Source of the DNA: Marinobacter halophilus
GTDB taxonomy: Bacteria > Pseudomonadota > Gammaproteobacteria > Pseudomonadales > Oleiphilaceae
Direction: 5' to 3'
NCBI RefSeq assembly: GCF_003007685.1
Contig: NZ_PXNN01000017.1
Coordinates: 310,001 to 374,000, forward strand
Length of the DNA: 64,000 nucleotides
The notes below the pieces were generated by a model. That model was given only the letters and a program-made list of their open reading frames with translations, was not told the DNA's origin and made no database searches. The position numbers and the translations under genes are program-made. Each line of letters starts with the position of its first letter. Position 1 is the stretch's first letter. Below, piece after piece: positions 62,578-64,000 of the stretch.

Positions 62578-62724
62578 TTACGCCTGAGCGGGGTCTGATT
62601 TGTCTGCCGCTTCCTTGGCCTTCCTGATTTCTTCCTCGTGTTCCTCTCTTTGCCGCTTGGCCTGATCCCGCCCTGTCAACGGCTCCACGACTTGCCTGAC
62701 GAACTCCTGAAGATTCTGTTTCAT
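62578..62724 (-). CDS. 48-residue charged protein
   Basis: A short frame starting MKQNLQEFVRQVVEPLTGRD and ending in a Lys/Glu-rich tail (EEIRKAKEAADKSDPAQA). GAGGAAT lies about six bases before the ATG, and the start is three bases after the stop of the 172-residue gene, a strong sign of a coupled pair. It is predicted to be one amphipathic helix plus a charged tail. No family is recognised. Confidence 0.5.
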   Translation of the reverse strand: MKQNLQEFVRQVVEPLTGRDQAKRQREEHEEEIRKAKEAADKSDPAQA

Positions 62725-62727
62725 TGC

Positions 62728-63246
62728 TTATTCCTCGCTTTCGATCATCAGATGGTTAAATGGTTTTGGGCGCCTGTAGGCTTCCAGGCTTTCGACTATC
62801 GAACGCTCCATGCTGTTCACGGAAGCGAACAAACCACGCGGGCTATCGCCCCTCGCTATCCCTGCCTGTTGCCCCATTAAGGCGGCCTCGTTGGCGTGTG
62901 CGGTGTAGGTGTCGCCCAATGTCTGAAAACGCTGCATAGCTCCCTGAAAAGCTTTCACAGCCTGCCAAGCATCCGCCATTGCGGCGCGGGCTTCGTCTGT
63001 TGTGGCGTCCAGCTTTGCATCAATGGCCTTTAGCTCTTTACCGGCGGCTTTCCGGTTTTCTTCCGCCAGTTTTTTCTCAAGCGCGTTTGCCTTGAATTGC
63101 AGAACGCGGCGACGGGCGGCGTTTTGCTCTTCCTTTTCAATTAGCCGCTCGGCATCTTCGCCATTGTCGACAAGCTCCTGAATCGCCTCGTCGCTCATGG
63201 GCGATAACTGCCCAATCTCTGCTTTCAGTTTTTCAAGTTCGGTCAT
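62728..63246 (-). CDS. Coiled-coil protein of the putative mobile region
   Basis: A 172-residue protein, almost wholly helical and charged: MTELEKLKAEIGQLSPMSDE, then AERLIEKEEQNAARRRVLQF, LEKKLAEENRKAAGKELKA and a C-terminal ESLEAYRRPKPFNHLM. Heptad-like patterns from 40 to 120 predict a coiled coil. No signal or membrane segment is present. It heads a minus-strand set with the 48-residue and 87-residue genes. Similar proteins are common on phages and islands, with no known function. Confidence 0.6.
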   Translation of the reverse strand: MTELEKLKAEIGQLSPMSDEAIQELVDNGEDAERLIEKEEQNAARRRVLQFKANALEKKLAEENRKAAGKELKAIDAKLDATTDEARAAMADAWQAVKAFQGAMQRFQTLGDTYTAHANEAALMGQQAGIARGDSPRGLFASVNSMERSIVESLEAYRRPKPFNHLMIESEE

Positions 63247-63879
63247 GGTCTGTTTGCCTCTTTTCAGTTTTATAGACGGGAAATTTTGTCAGGACGCCAG
63301 CAGGGTTGTTCATGGCGCATTTATGGCGGTTATTTGCTGGCCGGGTCAGGCTGAAAAAGCTCGGAATCTTACACACGATATGGGAGCTAGATATTTATGG
63401 TCAGAGATGCGCATATATGGCCTGTAACTGGCTTGTATATGGCCTCTATTTTACGGGTTATTGCTGTAAAATTGGCAATCTACAGCAACGGCCTGAAACG
63501 CAAACCCTAAAAAACATTGGCTTACAGGCCGCTAGTTCTGCCCTGTTAGGGTAGATCGCTTTAGTTCTGGCGTGCTTTCAGAGGGTACTGGGGTTTTGAG
63601 TGCAGGGATTCGCGGCTATCTGTCGAGGTGCATGTAAGGAGAATGGTTTTAGCCGTTGAGGTGGGCGGAAGCAGCGAAAAGGGTTAGTAGGTTACCCAGG
63701 GTTACCCAGTTTTCGAACATATACCCCCCGCGTAAAAACATATACACGTAAAGGCTTCATCTCTTAACCATACATTTATACCCTTTCCTTTTTGTGTAGA
63801 AATAGGGTAACCCATGGTAACCCATTAAGCGCAATCCCTTGCGCCCCATGGCCTGAGCACGGGTTACCCAACGGGTTAG
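63247..63879. other. Noncoding region with repeats, possible origin or control region
   Basis: No convincing gene lies in these 633 bases. TATATGGCCT occurs at 63414-63423 and 63436-63445, two helical turns apart. TTGCTGTA (63461-63468) and TACAGCAA (63481-63488) form an inverted repeat with a 12-base gap. ACATATAC occurs twice between 63715 and 63760. The GGGTTACCC array begins at 63690. These look like protein-binding sites of a mobile element's control or replication region. Confidence 0.5.
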
Positions 63880-63895
63880 TTACGGGGTTACCCAG
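63681..63895 (+). repeat. Iteron-like GGGTTACCCA array
   Basis: Six copies of the motif: GGTTACCCAG at 63690-63699, GGGTTACCCAG at 63699-63709, inverted GGGTAACCCA at 63805-63814 and GGTAACCCA at 63816-63824, GGGTTACCCA at 63861-63870 and GGGTTACCCAG at 63885-63895. Half sites GGGTTAG lie at 63681 and 63873. Copies come in pairs, about 10, 11 and 24 bases apart. The pattern recalls iterons of plasmids or of satellite phage origins. The last copies overlap a possible coding end. Confidence 0.7.
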
Positions 63896-64000
63896 TCCAC
63901 TGCATAACCCTCGCCATCATCACAGCCTTCACCTAACATCGTTTTAGGGGGCACTAACCAGTGTCTTACGTTTTTGGGTCTGCTAACCGGTTCCCCGAAC
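63880..64000 (-). CDS. Possible C-terminal end of a gene cut by the window edge
   Basis: Read on the minus strand from base 63999 the frame is open for 39 residues to a TAA at 63882-63880, ending VRHWLVPPKTMLGEGCDDGE with GYAVDWVTP. The composition looks protein-like but a frame this long can be open by chance. If real, the gene enters from the right, perhaps a replication gene of the element, and the last two iteron copies are close to its stop. Confidence 0.35.
   Translation of the reverse strand, partial: FGEPVSRPKNVRHWLVPPKTMLGEGCDDGEGYAVDWVTP

Overview
The window looks like chromosome of a marine gammaproteobacterium, most likely Marinobacter or a close relative. The basis is recognisable gene content: an XrtA/PEP-CTERM-type exopolysaccharide locus, a propionate operon of the acnD/prpF type, opgGH, and an SLC13-cysCND sulfate cluster. 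This placement is inferred from protein families, not from a marker gene.

1-23.3 kb is an exopolysaccharide (EPS) locus, mostly on the minus strand. Its right half (10.2-23.3 kb) carries the XrtA-associated set in compact order: TIGR03013-type priming glycosyltransferase, Wza-like export lipoprotein, TIGR03007-type chain-length protein, a CpsD/BY-kinase-like ATPase, an outer-membrane barrel, a DUF3473 deacetylase, FemAB, then a GNAT-like protein, a GT4, an asparagine-synthetase-like protein and a second deacetylase. The left half has a plus-strand pair of ATP-grasp ligases, an LMW phosphotyrosine phosphatase, an O-antigen-ligase/Wzy-like protein, another GT4, a second asparagine-synthetase-like protein, a secreted lyase-like protein, a sulfotransferase and the start of one more glycosyltransferase. 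No exosortase gene is in the window; it probably lies to the left. Two PEP-CTERM substrate proteins (28.1 and 35.4 kb) and a PEP-CTERM-linked N-acyl amino acid synthase (27.1 kb), paired with an FAD oxidase, belong to the same sorting system.

23.5-43.4 kb is metabolic. There is a stand-alone prpD, a sulfate uptake and activation operon (DHH phosphoesterase, cysD, cysN, cysC, SLC13 permease), and a propionate (2-methylcitrate) operon (GntR regulator, prpB, prpC, acnD, prpF) with a promoter whose -35 sits inside a GntR-type operator. Six palindromic GGGGTCTGACCCC elements occupy intergenic gaps of these two operons and were not seen elsewhere in the window.

43.5-50.3 kb carries osmoregulated periplasmic glucan synthesis (opgG, a small gene, opgH), an internally deleted opgD remnant, an AI-2E family transporter and an orphan ShlB-like barrel. 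50.6-58.1 kb holds galU and a RibD-like reductase, then a divergent group: a divergent PTPS/QueD homologue, an MDR dehydrogenase, a GT4-methyltransferase fusion, a flippase-like membrane protein, a CDP-alcohol phosphatidyltransferase and YceI. This group looks like an undescribed pathway for a pterin-related or glycolipid product and is the best candidate here for a new system. 58.2-61.5 kb has a secreted lipase with an uncharacterised partner and a DMT transporter.

From tRNA-Val(GAC) at 61.5 kb rightwards the content changes to small uncharacterised genes, paired direct repeats and an iteron-like GGGTTACCC array, which suggests the edge of a tRNA-integrated mobile element that continues past the right end.
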